Shown in pieces: positions 39,505 to 48,316 of a DNA stretch of 64,000 bases (its first letter is position 1; each line of letters opens with the position of its first letter). The translations under genes were made by a program, and so were the position numbers. The notes under the pieces were generated by a model. The model saw nothing but the letters and a program-made list of their open reading frames with translations, was not told the origin of the DNA and did not search any database. Source of the DNA: Paenibacillus tyrphae (GTDB taxonomy: Bacteria; Bacillota; Bacilli; Paenibacillales; NBRC-103111); the NCBI RefSeq assembly GCF_024158745.1, contig NZ_JAMZAW010000001.1:124001-188000 (forward strand). Reading direction: 5' to 3'.

Positions 39505-40233
39505 TTACACGCTCCTTTTCGCAACGACGGGCAGTCTGCGATCGGCCTCGGCAATGGCGCGGCCGATCGCTTCTTCAGGACGGCTGAGCATGCTCCCGTG
39601 CCCTACGGCGAGCAGCAAAGGCCGATGCTCCTGAAGCTTGCGGGCGCTCTCCAGCGCAAGCTCCTTGCTCCAGGTAGCCATCGCCGGGAACGGAAACCAA
39701 GGCCGAACTTGACCCGATACGGCGATGCCGCCTCTTGTCTGGAACGCGTCGCCTGCAATCAAAGCCCGGTTACGGGTGTCCAGGAAAGCCATCGAGCCCG
39801 GCGTATGTCCGGGGGCCGCTACAGCCAGCAGCGATCCGATCCGGTCGCCGTCCTGAAGCAGCACGTCGGCGCGCGTCTGCACGTTCTTCGGCACTCCGCC
39901 GCGGATTGGAGTATCCGGCTCGCCCGGCTCCAGCGTGACATCGCCCGTCAGCAACCGCGCATCCCGGGCGGAAATATGCACCGGAACGTCGGGCAGCGCT
40001 CGCTTCAACGGATCGAGTGCGCCGACATGATCGTCGTGTGCGTGGGTCAAGACAATCCGCGTAATCGGCTTCCCGATGGTTTGTGCCGCTTGAAGAATTC
40101 CTTTGGCACTATACGGGAGAGCCGCATCGATCAATGTCAAGCCGTCGTCCTCTTCGACAAAGTAACAATTTACCGGAAAAATACGCGGCATAAACGTCAG
40201 TTGGTAGACGGTCAATTCTTGTTTGATTTGCAT
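39505..40233 (-). CDS. MBL-fold metallo-hydrolase
   Basis: 242 residues. Metal site THAHDDHVGALDPL (HxHxDH), later His in VAAPGHTPGSMAFLD, Asp in ALIAGDAFQTRGG and a final AVGHGSM. These place it among glyoxalase II-like/YycJ-independent small hydrolases that act on thioesters or lactones; the substrate is unknown. ATG preceded by GGGGAGAT. Head of a TetR-controlled unit. Confidence 0.9.
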   Translation of the reverse strand: MQIKQELTVYQLTFMPRIFPVNCYFVEEDDGLTLIDAALPYSAKGILQAAQTIGKPITRIVLTHAHDDHVGALDPLKRALPDVPVHISARDARLLTGDVTLEPGEPDTPIRGGVPKNVQTRADVLLQDGDRIGSLLAVAAPGHTPGSMAFLDTRNRALIAGDAFQTRGGIAVSGQVRPWFPFPAMATWSKELALESARKLQEHRPLLLAVGHGSMLSRPEEAIGRAIAEADRRLPVVAKRSV

Positions 40234-40259
40234 CGTTATATCTCCCCTTAGTTAAATAA

Positions 40260-40305
40260 CTAATATCATTAGCTTTATAATAACTAATGATATTAGTTTT
40301 TGCAA
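40260..40305 (-). promoter_or_regulatory. Promoter with two TetR operators
   Basis: - strand TTGCAA (40305-40300), 17 bp, TATTAT (40282-40277). The 13-bp inverted repeat CTAATatcATTAG occurs twice: 40284-40296, filling the spacer, and 40260-40272, just after the -10. In orientation the two copies are mirror images. Classical layout for TetR repression. Confidence 0.75.
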
Positions 40306-40413
40306 GCCTATTTTTTACTAGCGGATGAAAAAACAAAAAAACAGTTACCTTGGAAGATAACTGTTTGACCCCACCTCATGAAACCATGTGCCGCTTCTCC
40401 GCCTCTGTACTGC

Positions 40414-41295
40414 TTATCTATAAGCTTCGATCCCGTCGCGAAACGCTTCGGGGTCGTCGTTCTCCAAGCCGAACAGCGCTTCCTGCAGCGCGAACGTCCC
40501 TTGATAAAATTTCACCCGATCCAGCAGCCCTTCTATATCCGGGTCAAGCTCGATCATATGCTGCAAAAACGGCTCCCCATAAGAAGCGAGCAGCCCCGCA
40601 TAATCCACCGCCGGGTCCCCCGGGCCGGACGAACCGAAATCGAGAATGCCGCTAATTTCGCACCGCTTCGGATCGTAAAGGATGTTCGAGCCCCCGAAGT
40701 CGCCGTGAACGAGCACCGGCACTATTCGAAAGTTGGACCCGTTGCCGAGAAAGCTCGCAAAGTGCCGCTCCGTCCACCGCTGCGCCTCCCGGTTCATATG
40801 AGGATACAGCTTGTCCCGAATGCGTTCGAACAGGTCCGACCATTCGCGGTAACCGTCATACTCCGGCCCGGACTCTCCCCATGCATCGGCATGTACGCTG
40901 TGCAATTCGTTCAAAAAGGCGGCAAACTGCCGGGCAATCCCGCGAACCATGGGAACACCCGCGCTCACCAGCTCATTCCATTGCCCGTCCAATAACGGTT
41001 CCCCGGGAATTCTCGGGTAGCCGACAAACACGCTGCCGATCCGCTCGGATTGGAGATTCCACTTCGCCGGGGCAGGGACCGAGATCGACACCCGCTCTTT
41101 CACGGTGTTCAGAAGCCCGACTTCGTAGCGAAGCCGCTCGATCCCTTCCGCATATTTGGGAAATCGGAAAATCCACTCGCCATTGACCAGCAGCACATCG
41201 TTGTTTTGACCGGACTCGATGGCCTCGACCTCACGCAGCGGCAGCTCGGGCCAATAGTGCCTGAGCGTTTCCATATACAAAGCTTTATTTTCCAT
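40414..41295 (-). CDS. Phosphotransferase, aminoglycoside phosphotransferase (APH) family
   Basis: 293 residues. Kinase landmarks: FRFPKYAEGIERLRYEVGLL (ATP-binding N-lobe), the Brenner motif VLVHGDFGGSNILYD with catalytic Asp, and ISGILDFGSSGPGDPAVDYA with metal-binding Asp. Resembles APH(2'')-like/fructosamine-kinase-like proteins; antibiotic resistance is not implied without test. Start taken at ATG 41295, nine bases after GGGGGAG, rather than TTG 41304. Confidence 0.88.
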   Translation of the reverse strand: MENKALYMETLRHYWPELPLREVEAIESGQNNDVLLVNGEWIFRFPKYAEGIERLRYEVGLLNTVKERVSISVPAPAKWNLQSERIGSVFVGYPRIPGEPLLDGQWNELVSAGVPMVRGIARQFAAFLNELHSVHADAWGESGPEYDGYREWSDLFERIRDKLYPHMNREAQRWTERHFASFLGNGSNFRIVPVLVHGDFGGSNILYDPKRCEISGILDFGSSGPGDPAVDYAGLLASYGEPFLQHMIELDPDIEGLLDRVKFYQGTFALQEALFGLENDDPEAFRDGIEAYR

Positions 41296-41332
41296 ACGCA
41301 TCAACTCCCCCGCACCATGACGATGCAGCCGT

Positions 41333-42145
41333 TCAAGCTTCTGCCGGTTTGGTCGCCCGGATCGAGAACAGCATCGGGATAAACTCCTTCCCTTTCATTC
41401 TCCACCAGCCGTCCTCGCCTTTCTCCATCAGCCCCGGAAACTTCTCATACATGCAGAAGGGAAACTCATGAACGAATTCGATGCGCAGCCCGGCTTGAAT
41501 CAGCGCGGTCACGATGGAGCCCAGCGAATGCGCCCATTCGTAGGTGACGGAATTGTTGATCTTGGCGTTCCGGTCGGCATACGTACCCTCAATATCGATC
41601 ACGATCGCTTCGCCTTCGAAATACGAATAAACCATACGCAGCTCTCCGTCGACCATTTCGAAAATATCGGCAATCGGATGACCTTCGGCAATATAAAAAG
41701 TGCCGCCGGGCTTCAGCTTCTCGTAGATGATTTCCGCCCACCGCGTCAAGTCCGGCAGCCAGCACAGAACGCCGTAAGACGTGAACACGATGTCGAACGT
41801 TTCCTCCGGCAGCGCCTGAGGCACATCGTACACATTCGCGCATACGAACCGGGCGTCCAGCCCCAGTTTGTCGTTCAGCGAGCGGGCCAGCTTAACCGCT
41901 TCTTCGGCAAAATCGACCCCGGTCACCCGCGCTCCGAACCTGGCCCAGGATAAGCTGTCCTGTCCGAAATGGCACTGCAGATGCAGCATCGACTTCCCCG
42001 CCACGTCGCCCAATTCGTCCAGCTCGACCGACAAGAGAGACGAACGGCCGGCCAGAAACGACGCCACGTCGTAAAACTCGGATTGCTCATGCACCGGTGC
42101 CCGGTCGTTCCAGTTGTCCCGATTTTTGTTCATTCCGTATTCCAT
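41333..42145 (-). CDS. Class I SAM-dependent methyltransferase
   Basis: 270 residues. Motif I SMLHLQCHFGQDSLSWARFG, acidic ARVTGVDFAEEAVKLARSL, and ALPEETFDIVFTSYGVLCWL with LKPGGTFYIAEGHP. Length and the aromatic-rich C-domain are as in small-molecule methyltransferases annotated only as class I. ATG preceded by AAGGAG at eight bases. It ends 38 bp before the phosphotransferase start, so the two are probably one transcript. Confidence 0.88.
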   Translation of the reverse strand: MEYGMNKNRDNWNDRAPVHEQSEFYDVASFLAGRSSLLSVELDELGDVAGKSMLHLQCHFGQDSLSWARFGARVTGVDFAEEAVKLARSLNDKLGLDARFVCANVYDVPQALPEETFDIVFTSYGVLCWLPDLTRWAEIIYEKLKPGGTFYIAEGHPIADIFEMVDGELRMVYSYFEGEAIVIDIEGTYADRNAKINNSVTYEWAHSLGSIVTALIQAGLRIEFVHEFPFCMYEKFPGLMEKGEDGWWRMKGKEFIPMLFSIRATKPAEA

Positions 42146-42266
42146 ATGGAAAACTCCTTCCAGATTACGATCCCTTCCATCCTACCGCAATCCCAAAAGA
42201 GGTGTAAATATCCAAATTTAGTTGAAGCTAAAAAATCCGTCCCTGCGGCAAACGATCCCGGCAGCT

Positions 42267-42746
42267 TTAGTCGGTCAACGGATCGACTTGAACGGCCGCT
42301 TGCTTCCCGCTAACCTGGATGCCCGTTTTCTTGCGCCCGCTCGCGGCCAAATCGTTCAGCAGCGATTCGAGCAGCGCTTTGGCTTGGGCCCCTTCCTTGC
42401 CTTGAATCCGCACGACGAATTGGACGGCGTCCCCGGATTTCAAAATCCGGTCGGCCTGCTGTTTCTTCGTCTCATAATCGTGCTCCTCGATCTGCGCCGT
42501 CAGCCGAATTTCCTTCAGCTTCGGCGCCCGCTCGCGCTTTCGGTCTTGCTGCGCCTCCTCTTTGGCCGCCCCGGCGCGGATCAGCTTGCACGGCGGCGGA
42601 CTGCTCATGAGCGACGTGCACACCAAGTCGACCTTGAGCTTCCGGGCCATCGCCAACGCTTCGGCAGTAGGGACGATGCCGAAATCTTCGCCGTCGACTC
42701 CGGTCAAATGAACTTCGGACGCTTTAATTTTTTCGTTAAGAATCAT
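42267..42746 (-). CDS. Translation initiation factor IF-3-like paralogue
   Basis: 159 residues. IF3-N at about 1-68 (ILNEKIKASEVHLTGVDGED, TAEALAMARKLKVDLVC) and IF3-C at about 80-155 (LKEIRLTAQIEEHDYETKKQ). In the linker-proximal part the usual PPVCRIMDYGKF is replaced by PPPCKLIRAGAA and the C-terminus is shorter than normal. It is not followed by rpmI-rplT, so it is not the main infC. It may act as a specialised initiation or hibernation factor; speculation. Confidence 0.8.
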   Translation of the reverse strand: MILNEKIKASEVHLTGVDGEDFGIVPTAEALAMARKLKVDLVCTSLMSSPPPCKLIRAGAAKEEAQQDRKRERAPKLKEIRLTAQIEEHDYETKKQQADRILKSGDAVQFVVRIQGKEGAQAKALLESLLNDLAASGRKKTGIQVSGKQAAVQVDPLTD

Positions 42747-42809
42747 TGTGAACCCACCTGAACTTTCGATATAATGAACCCATCTTACCGCTTAGAAGGA
42801 GATTTTTCA

Positions 42810-43118
42810 ATGAACCGCAAAGAAATCGAAGAGCAAGTCATCCGCAATTATCAGCGGGACGAAAATATTATGATTCTCGCGTTCGCCCAGTGGTGCATCA
42901 ACCACGGCCTCGATCCCGCCCTGCTGTATGAGCGCGCCTACCCGCAGCAGGAAGCGAACACCGCGCTGCAGCAAGCGCTGGAGCTGACCGTGCCGAAGGA
43001 GGAAGCCGGGGAAGTGCCGGACGAAACGCTGCTTGGCGTCCTATCCATGTTCGGCAACGAAGATCTGGCTTTCGTCGTTACGCAAGAAATCGCGAAGCGC
43101 CAAAAGTCACCGCGATAA
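42810..43118 (+). CDS. Hypothetical protein (102 aa)
   Basis: ATG 42810 after GAAGGAGATTTTTC. Acidic, all-helical product (MNRKEIEEQVIRNYQRDENI, AQWCINHGLDPALLYERAYP, EIAKRQKSPR) with no membrane segment. Divergent from the IF-3-like gene. Similar short helical proteins are common in Paenibacillus, but I cannot name a family. Confidence 0.65.
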   Translation: MNRKEIEEQVIRNYQRDENIMILAFAQWCINHGLDPALLYERAYPQQEANTALQQALELTVPKEEAGEVPDETLLGVLSMFGNEDLAFVVTQEIAKRQKSPR

Positions 43119-43180
43119 GGCTGCCTACGATTCCAGCGCTCGCCATCGAAGCTTCTCCCGGCGGCTCTTGCAATTCCACG

Positions 43181-43210
43181 GCAAAAACCCGCCTCCGTTA
43201 CAGGCGGGTT
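43181..43210 (-). terminator. Terminator of the di-haem cytochrome gene
   Basis: AACCCGCCT (43186-43194) pairs with AGGCGGGTT (43202-43210); on the - strand TTTTTG follows. Confidence 0.75.
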
Positions 43211-43211
43211 G

Positions 43212-43243
43212 GACAGACAGGAATATTTCTGTCTGTCGTTTTC
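43212..43243 (+). terminator. Second hairpin, probable terminator of the + strand gene
   Basis: GACAGACAG (43212-43220), 8-base loop, CTGTCTGTC (43229-43237), then GTTTTC. It lies back to back with the opposing terminator. Confidence 0.55.
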
Positions 43244-43250
43244 TTTCCGG

Positions 43251-45209
43251 TCAATGGTTGATCGACAGCAAATACTCGATCAGAGCTTCCTGCTGCTGCT
43301 TCGTAAAGCCTGTGGAGGAATCCACCCAATATTCGTGACCGATTCCCTGCACGTGAACTTGTTCGAGCCCGGCCGACCGGTTAGCGGCAATGACTTTCTC
43401 TCTTAATTTCCGATCGACTAAAGCCCTCAAGCTATTGTAAGGATGGGCTGGTATGCCCTGCATCAGGGTTCCGGGCAAGCCTAATTGCTTGTCCGCATCC
43501 GCCCCCGCGGCAACCCCGCCGTCATGAAGGTAAGGAGCGGTCCAGTAGAGCCCGTTTAACGAGACCGTCTTATAACCGCCCTTCGAATCCCCGCGGGCAA
43601 ACCCCAGCTTGATTTGTTCCGGATCCAAATGGGCCGTGGGAACTTTTAAAATCCGCGCGCCCTTCGGAACGGGAACCGGCGTATCCGGCGAATAGAGCGT
43701 GGCTTCCCCCCAAATTTTTTCCGTTTTCTTTAACGCGAGCGCCCGCGACAGGTCCGTCCCGATCATTCCGGAAGGAACAATCCGGTTATTGGTCAGATAC
43801 TCCCCGGCATGGCATGATATGCACTGGGCTTTTTTAAATACCGTTTTTCCCAGCTCAACCTTGTCGGCTCCCAGCTTCATGGGCGGTTTTGGCGGGACAA
43901 GGGCGTTTTGCCACGCGGACATGGCATTATTTTGCTCGTTGACCTTCGATCCCGGCGAACTGACGATCAGACCGTCGGGAGCTACCAAAGTGGCTTTAGG
44001 GAACGACGGAGGCAAAATCACTTCATTGACGCCCGGCGTACCCGGAGTCGGGTCTACTGTAGCAAAAAACGCCGACGGCTTCGTTCCTTTTCCCGGATCA
44101 TAGCGGAATTGCGGATCGGCCGCGTTCTGCAGGATAGTTGCGATGTACACTTCCTTGTCGATTCCGAAAAGCTCGCGGCTTACTTCCGACTGGGTAAGAG
44201 AGTCCGAATTTTGCGCATGCACGTTATTGTTAAAGGTGCTTAGACCTTTAAACGGCCCGGCCATGGCATGTCCGCTCCAACCATAAGGAAAATCTCCCTT
44301 GGTAAAAGAATCCGGAATTTGCGCGGGATTGCTTGCCATATCGATCGTCGAATCGAAATTGCCCAAGGGCCATTTTAACGCATTCGAATCGACGGCTTCT
44401 TCCAACGCTTGAATATCGGGCAGCGCTTCCCTTTTCCCGTCGCTCGTTACAACCGTTCGGCCCGGGTCCTTGATATATTTCTGAACGGACGTGATATCCG
44501 TATGCGTAAAATACGCTGCCGAATTGGTTGCAAACGCGATGAACATTCCTGCATTCAGATCGGCGTTGGGCACGCCGTCAATGATCCGCTTGGTTGTGCG
44601 ATCCACCGTGGAATGACAAGCGAGACAAGTAATACCGGCTCTTGCTTTGCCTTTCGAATATTTAATCGGCATACCCAAAACTTCGTTCGTTCCTTTGGCA
44701 ACATCCAGACCCGTATTGATTTTCGCCCCTTTGTAAAAGGTTTTCCCGCCAATCGTCACGGTTTTGGCCAACTCAACCTGTAAATTATCCGTCCCTTGCC
44801 CCATGAGCTCTTCCACCGCTTTTTTCACATTGGCCAGCGTAATCGGGCCGTCAAAAGCGCCCATAATGTCCGTTATAAAAACTTCATTGCCGAACGTTTC
44901 GTTATAAAACGCTTTTTTTCCTAACTGCAGCAAAGCATCGTCTATTTTAACCGCACCATTTTGCGGCGATAACAAGGCGCGTCCTTCCTCCGTTTTCATC
45001 AGCTGCTCCGCTTCTTTTGAAGTGAAGCTCCGTCCCCAAAGATCATAGGCCGGTTCATTTCCCGTATGCTCCTGATGGGGCGGGAATAACTCTTCTCCGG
45101 CCGCGCTGCGGACGGCCAGCTTTCCTTCTTTCCATAAAGTAAGCGATACGTTCAACAAAATGAAAACGGCGGCTATGCCCAGAATAAGGCCCCATTTTCT
45201 CCAGTTCAT
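43251..45209 (-). CDS. Membrane-anchored di-haem c-type cytochrome (RoxA/CCP-like)
   Basis: 652 residues from ATG 45209 (GAGGAAGGG upstream). An N-terminal anchor (GLILGIAAVFILLNVSLTLW) is followed by a large extracytoplasmic domain with two haem-binding motifs, CLACH (about residue 190) and CISCH (about 460), and the peroxidase-like TAPYLHDGGVAAG near the end. Size and motif spacing resemble RoxA-type rubber oxygenases and relatives annotated as electron transport proteins. Substrate unknown. A terminator separates it from the upstream DUF2935 gene. Confidence 0.82.
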   Translation of the reverse strand: MNWRKWGLILGIAAVFILLNVSLTLWKEGKLAVRSAAGEELFPPHQEHTGNEPAYDLWGRSFTSKEAEQLMKTEEGRALLSPQNGAVKIDDALLQLGKKAFYNETFGNEVFITDIMGAFDGPITLANVKKAVEELMGQGTDNLQVELAKTVTIGGKTFYKGAKINTGLDVAKGTNEVLGMPIKYSKGKARAGITCLACHSTVDRTTKRIIDGVPNADLNAGMFIAFATNSAAYFTHTDITSVQKYIKDPGRTVVTSDGKREALPDIQALEEAVDSNALKWPLGNFDSTIDMASNPAQIPDSFTKGDFPYGWSGHAMAGPFKGLSTFNNNVHAQNSDSLTQSEVSRELFGIDKEVYIATILQNAADPQFRYDPGKGTKPSAFFATVDPTPGTPGVNEVILPPSFPKATLVAPDGLIVSSPGSKVNEQNNAMSAWQNALVPPKPPMKLGADKVELGKTVFKKAQCISCHAGEYLTNNRIVPSGMIGTDLSRALALKKTEKIWGEATLYSPDTPVPVPKGARILKVPTAHLDPEQIKLGFARGDSKGGYKTVSLNGLYWTAPYLHDGGVAAGADADKQLGLPGTLMQGIPAHPYNSLRALVDRKLREKVIAANRSAGLEQVHVQGIGHEYWVDSSTGFTKQQQEALIEYLLSINH

Positions 45210-45280
45210 CAATCCCAAGCCCTTCCTCGCTGCATTTTTTAACAAAATTAATGTGCGCCCGACAAATCAGATCTATGCAA

Positions 45281-45306
45281 AAAATCCCCTTCAACCGGAA
45301 GGGGGA
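45281..45306 (-). terminator. Terminator after the DUF2935 gene
   Basis: On the - strand CCCCTTC-cggtt-GAAGGGG then ATTTTTTG, 74 bp before the cytochrome start. Confidence 0.7.
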
Positions 45307-45312
45307 GTCGGG

Positions 45313-46128
45313 TTAACGGATTGATCCAGGGCGGGGATGGGCAGGATTGCAGTCCGGCGCTTTCCCCCCGGACCCTTCGGCCAGCTTGATTAAGTAATAA
45401 CATTCTTCCCTGGCCATATGATCCGTGAGCAAAGGAGATAAAGTACCCAGCAATTGCTCGCTTAAATCCAGCTCTTCCAGTTCCTGCAGAAATCGTTTAA
45501 ACAAGAAGATCTCAAGCGCCACCTGATGATTGAACCGGGACAAAGCCGGAAAATGCGATACGTTGGAGCGCAAATACCCTGCGAGTTCAATCGCTTTTAA
45601 ATAAAATGAATGAAAGTGTCTGGTGAATTGCTCGCTTTTTGCAATAATATCTTGTTCTACCAAGTCAAGGGAACGCGAAATACCTTCGGCATGGACGGCC
45701 GCATCGGATAGCCATAAAAGGTGGTGATGAATCGGGGGAAGCAGAGGAGGAGCTGTACCGGACAACAGAAATTGAAGCAGCCGCAAATATTCTTCCGCTT
45801 CGTTCACCATGTGGTTTAAAAAGGTGGGTGGCACTTCAAGGGTACCGGTTAAATGACGCTTGATCAGATGAAGCTTGAATGCCCTAAGCTCTTGAGCATA
45901 CACGTTTGCCTGCCGGTTTAAGACCATCAGCTCGTTCCCCGATAAATCTTTGCGGGCTTCCTCCAACAGCAGGTCGAATACATGAATAAATTGGCCGGCT
46001 TTGCCCGCTTCCGACTCCTCCTTGCGGGGTAACGACCCGAATATAAAACGGGCATGATCTCCCAATATTTGCAGCCAAAAACGATGCTCAAACCACGCTG
46101 ACTGCTCGTAGGAGGCATTAGCATTCAA
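45313..46128 (-). CDS. DUF2935 helical metal-binding protein
   Basis: 271 residues; start TTG 46128 overlaps the upstream stop as TTGA, with AAAAGGGTGATG before it. Duplicated four-helix-like domain with conserved acidic/His pairs: FEHRFWLQILGDHARFIFGS, HHHLLWLSDAAVHAEGI, RFTRHFHSFYLK-type segment and LTDHMAREECYYLIKLAEG. Family members are annotated only as DUF2935; a di-metal site is inferred from the repeated H/E pattern. Translationally coupled to the FMN oxidase. Confidence 0.85.
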   Translation of the reverse strand: MNANASYEQSAWFEHRFWLQILGDHARFIFGSLPRKEESEAGKAGQFIHVFDLLLEEARKDLSGNELMVLNRQANVYAQELRAFKLHLIKRHLTGTLEVPPTFLNHMVNEAEEYLRLLQFLLSGTAPPLLPPIHHHLLWLSDAAVHAEGISRSLDLVEQDIIAKSEQFTRHFHSFYLKAIELAGYLRSNVSHFPALSRFNHQVALEIFLFKRFLQELEELDLSEQLLGTLSPLLTDHMAREECYYLIKLAEGSGGKAPDCNPAHPRPGSIR

Positions 46129-47261
46129 TACGCATCACCCTTTTCATATCGTAAAAGAGACCGGTCCATTTCAGAAACGGACGTTCTTCCCGACAGAGCC
46201 ATGGTCACTTCAAAGTCGTTTAACAGATTCTCGATTACTTGTCTAACCCCTTCCTCGCCCGCAACGGCCAATCCATATATATAAGGGCGGCCCAGCAGCA
46301 CCGCTTTTGCTCCAAGCGCCAGCGCTTTCGCGACATCGGCGCCGCGGCGAATGCCGCTATCCATCAGCACGGGAATGCGCCCTTGCACGATATCGCAAAC
46401 CTTCGGCAATACGTCGATCGCCGCCATGGCTCCGTCAAGCTGTCTGCCTCCATGATTGGATACGATGATGCCGTCGACGCCATGACGCAGAGCCAGCCCC
46501 GCATCGGCGGGATGCATGATGCCTTTGAGTAAAATGGGAAGCTTCGTATGTTTGCGGAGAAAAGGAAGATCGTTCCAGGTTAAGCCCGGGTTAAAGAAGA
46601 TGCTTGCAAAATAACGGATGGCATCCTGCATTTTGTTCTTGGACGAACTCGGAAGTTTAGCCCGAAATACGGGATCGGAAAGATAATTGGCTATTCCTTC
46701 GCCCTGCAGAAACGGAAAATATCCATTGCGCCGATCTTTTTCCCGCCAACCCAGCATAGGCAGATCCACGGTTACTACAATCGCCGAATAGCCTGCCGCT
46801 TCGGCCCGGCGAACCATGCTTGCCGTGACATCGGGGTCGCTTGCCCAGAACAATTGGAACCATCTGGGGGACTTTCCCATAACGGCCGCCACATCTTCCA
46901 TGGTACGGGATGAGACAGTACTGAGAATGAAGGGAACCCCCAACGCTGCCGCCGCCTTGGCTGTTGACAGTTCTGCCTCTCGATGGGCGGCGGACTGCAC
47001 GCTGATCGGCGCGAGGAGAATCGGGCTCGATAAAGTCCGGCCCAACAAAGATACGGTCAAGTCCCGTTTGGATACGTCAATAAGAACTCGCGGTTCGATT
47101 TGCCAGCGTTCGAATGCTTTGCGGTTGGCGCGCAGCGTGTATTCCGCACCCGACCCTCCCGCTATGTAATCAAACGGACCGTTCGCCAAAAGCTGACGCG
47201 CCCTGTACTCCCATTCTTCATAAGAAACAGGCAGCCCGGCTTGTTGGTTTCGATAGATCAT
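46125..47261 (-). CDS. FMN-dependent alpha-hydroxy-acid oxidizing protein (lactate oxidase/monooxygenase-like)
   Basis: 378 residues. TIM barrel with LAPISVQSAAHREAELSTAK (FMN region), TVDLPMLGWREKDRRNGY, the active-site IIVSNHGGRQLDG (catalytic His and substrate-binding Arg), and VLMDSGIRRGADVAKALALG with LLGRPYIYGLAVAGEEGV. Oxidises a 2-hydroxy acid such as lactate; monooxygenase versus oxidase or dehydrogenase cannot be told. It heads a unit with DUF2935, next to the membrane cytochrome. Confidence 0.9.
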   Translation of the reverse strand: MIYRNQQAGLPVSYEEWEYRARQLLANGPFDYIAGGSGAEYTLRANRKAFERWQIEPRVLIDVSKRDLTVSLLGRTLSSPILLAPISVQSAAHREAELSTAKAAAALGVPFILSTVSSRTMEDVAAVMGKSPRWFQLFWASDPDVTASMVRRAEAAGYSAIVVTVDLPMLGWREKDRRNGYFPFLQGEGIANYLSDPVFRAKLPSSSKNKMQDAIRYFASIFFNPGLTWNDLPFLRKHTKLPILLKGIMHPADAGLALRHGVDGIIVSNHGGRQLDGAMAAIDVLPKVCDIVQGRIPVLMDSGIRRGADVAKALALGAKAVLLGRPYIYGLAVAGEEGVRQVIENLLNDFEVTMALSGRTSVSEMDRSLLRYEKGDAY

Positions 47262-47371
47262 ATTTCCGTCCCACCCTGGAAAAATGAATTAATCTATTTT
47301 ATGATCGACTGCGTTGATAAATGAGTACTCTGGATGGCGCAGAGCTTCGAAGATGACCTTTGGGAGCAATG

Positions 47372-47403
47372 TAAAAAAAGACCGGTTTCGATAGAATCCG
47401 GTC
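47372..47403 (-). terminator. Terminator of ykuS
   Basis: On the - strand GACCGGATTC-tatc-GAAACCGGTC followed by a run of seven T. Confidence 0.75.
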
Positions 47404-47443
47404 CTTTCGGTATGTCCGCCAATGGCTGGCGAAGCGGGGCGAA

Positions 47444-47683
47444 TCAGCTTAAGCTTTGGTTCACTCGTTCGACAATCTGGTCGGATGTCATGCCTTGAGC
47501 ATTGATAACGGAAGCTTTCGTTGCGATTTCCGCGATGCCCAGTACGTCCTTGTCCTGTCCGGAAATAACGCAGCAGTCGCAATTTTGCAAATTCGCGTTA
47601 TCGACGGATACGACTTCATGCCCGCTCTGCTGCAGCGCGTCCTTTACATCCTGCAAGCTGTTTTCCACTGCAATTCTCGCCAT
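47444..47683 (-). CDS. ykuS: YkuS-family (UPF0180) protein
   Basis: 79 residues, AAGGGAGGAAG before ATG. MARIAVENSLQDVKDALQQS, NCDCCVISGQDKDVLGI and the Ser-rich end match UPF0180/YkuS, a small conserved Bacilli protein of unknown function. The CDCC cluster is notable. Monocistronic, with its own terminator. Confidence 0.88.
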   Translation of the reverse strand: MARIAVENSLQDVKDALQQSGHEVVSVDNANLQNCDCCVISGQDKDVLGIAEIATKASVINAQGMTSDQIVERVNQSLS

Positions 47684-47731
47684 GATCTTCCCTCCTTATC
47701 CAGATCGTAGTATACCGAGCTCCGGCTGTTT

Positions 47732-48289
47732 TTATTCGCTGTCGCGGGCCCTCCTCTTCCGCTCGCCAATCTCGTCCGCATCGACTAAGCTGTCGACCAG
47801 ATGGGTAAGCAGGCTTTCCATATCGCCGATATGGCTTTCATCGATTTTACGGATAAACTCGATATGTATGCGGTAAGTGCCTTTTTCATCCGAAAGCCCG
47901 TCGTCCGGAACGAATTCCGCCGACCTTTCGTGGCGGACCCGGGCTTCCTCCGCCCACCGGTCCGTCATGGACCGGTGGAGCTCAGCCGCGTGCTCGCAGT
48001 GGCTGAGCGGCATGTCCAGTCGGAGCACCAGCTTGGCGCCGGGCCGCTCGCCGGGTTCGACGAGCCGGAACCGTTCCCCCGCAAAATCGGACAACACGCT
48101 GGTCATGCTGATTTCCGCTTGGCAGCAGCCTTCGTCGCGTCGGATGCGCATGCTGAATATCCGTTTCATGCTGGCCAGATCGATGAAATCCTCGCGGCCG
48201 ATGACCCGGATCGTTTGTTCCGCATCCAAATCGTACAAGTGTCCTTCGAGCACTACTTTTAAATTATCGAATATCGTCGGGTCAAACAA
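47732..48289 (-). CDS. Hypothetical protein (185 aa)
   Basis: TTG 48289 start with GAAAGGGGAAG upstream. Soluble, beta-rich N-half (LKVVLEGHLYDLDAEQTIRV, IFSMRIRRDEGCCQAEISM, AKLVLRLDMPLSHCEHAAEL), acidic helical C-half ending ERKRRARDSE. No family recognised. It follows the SDR gene by 27 bp and is probably co-transcribed. Confidence 0.6.
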   Translation of the reverse strand: MFDPTIFDNLKVVLEGHLYDLDAEQTIRVIGREDFIDLASMKRIFSMRIRRDEGCCQAEISMTSVLSDFAGERFRLVEPGERPGAKLVLRLDMPLSHCEHAAELHRSMTDRWAEEARVRHERSAEFVPDDGLSDEKGTYRIHIEFIRKIDESHIGDMESLLTHLVDSLVDADEIGERKRRARDSE

Positions 48290-48316
48290 GGTAACTTCCC
48301 CTTTCGCAGCATGGCT

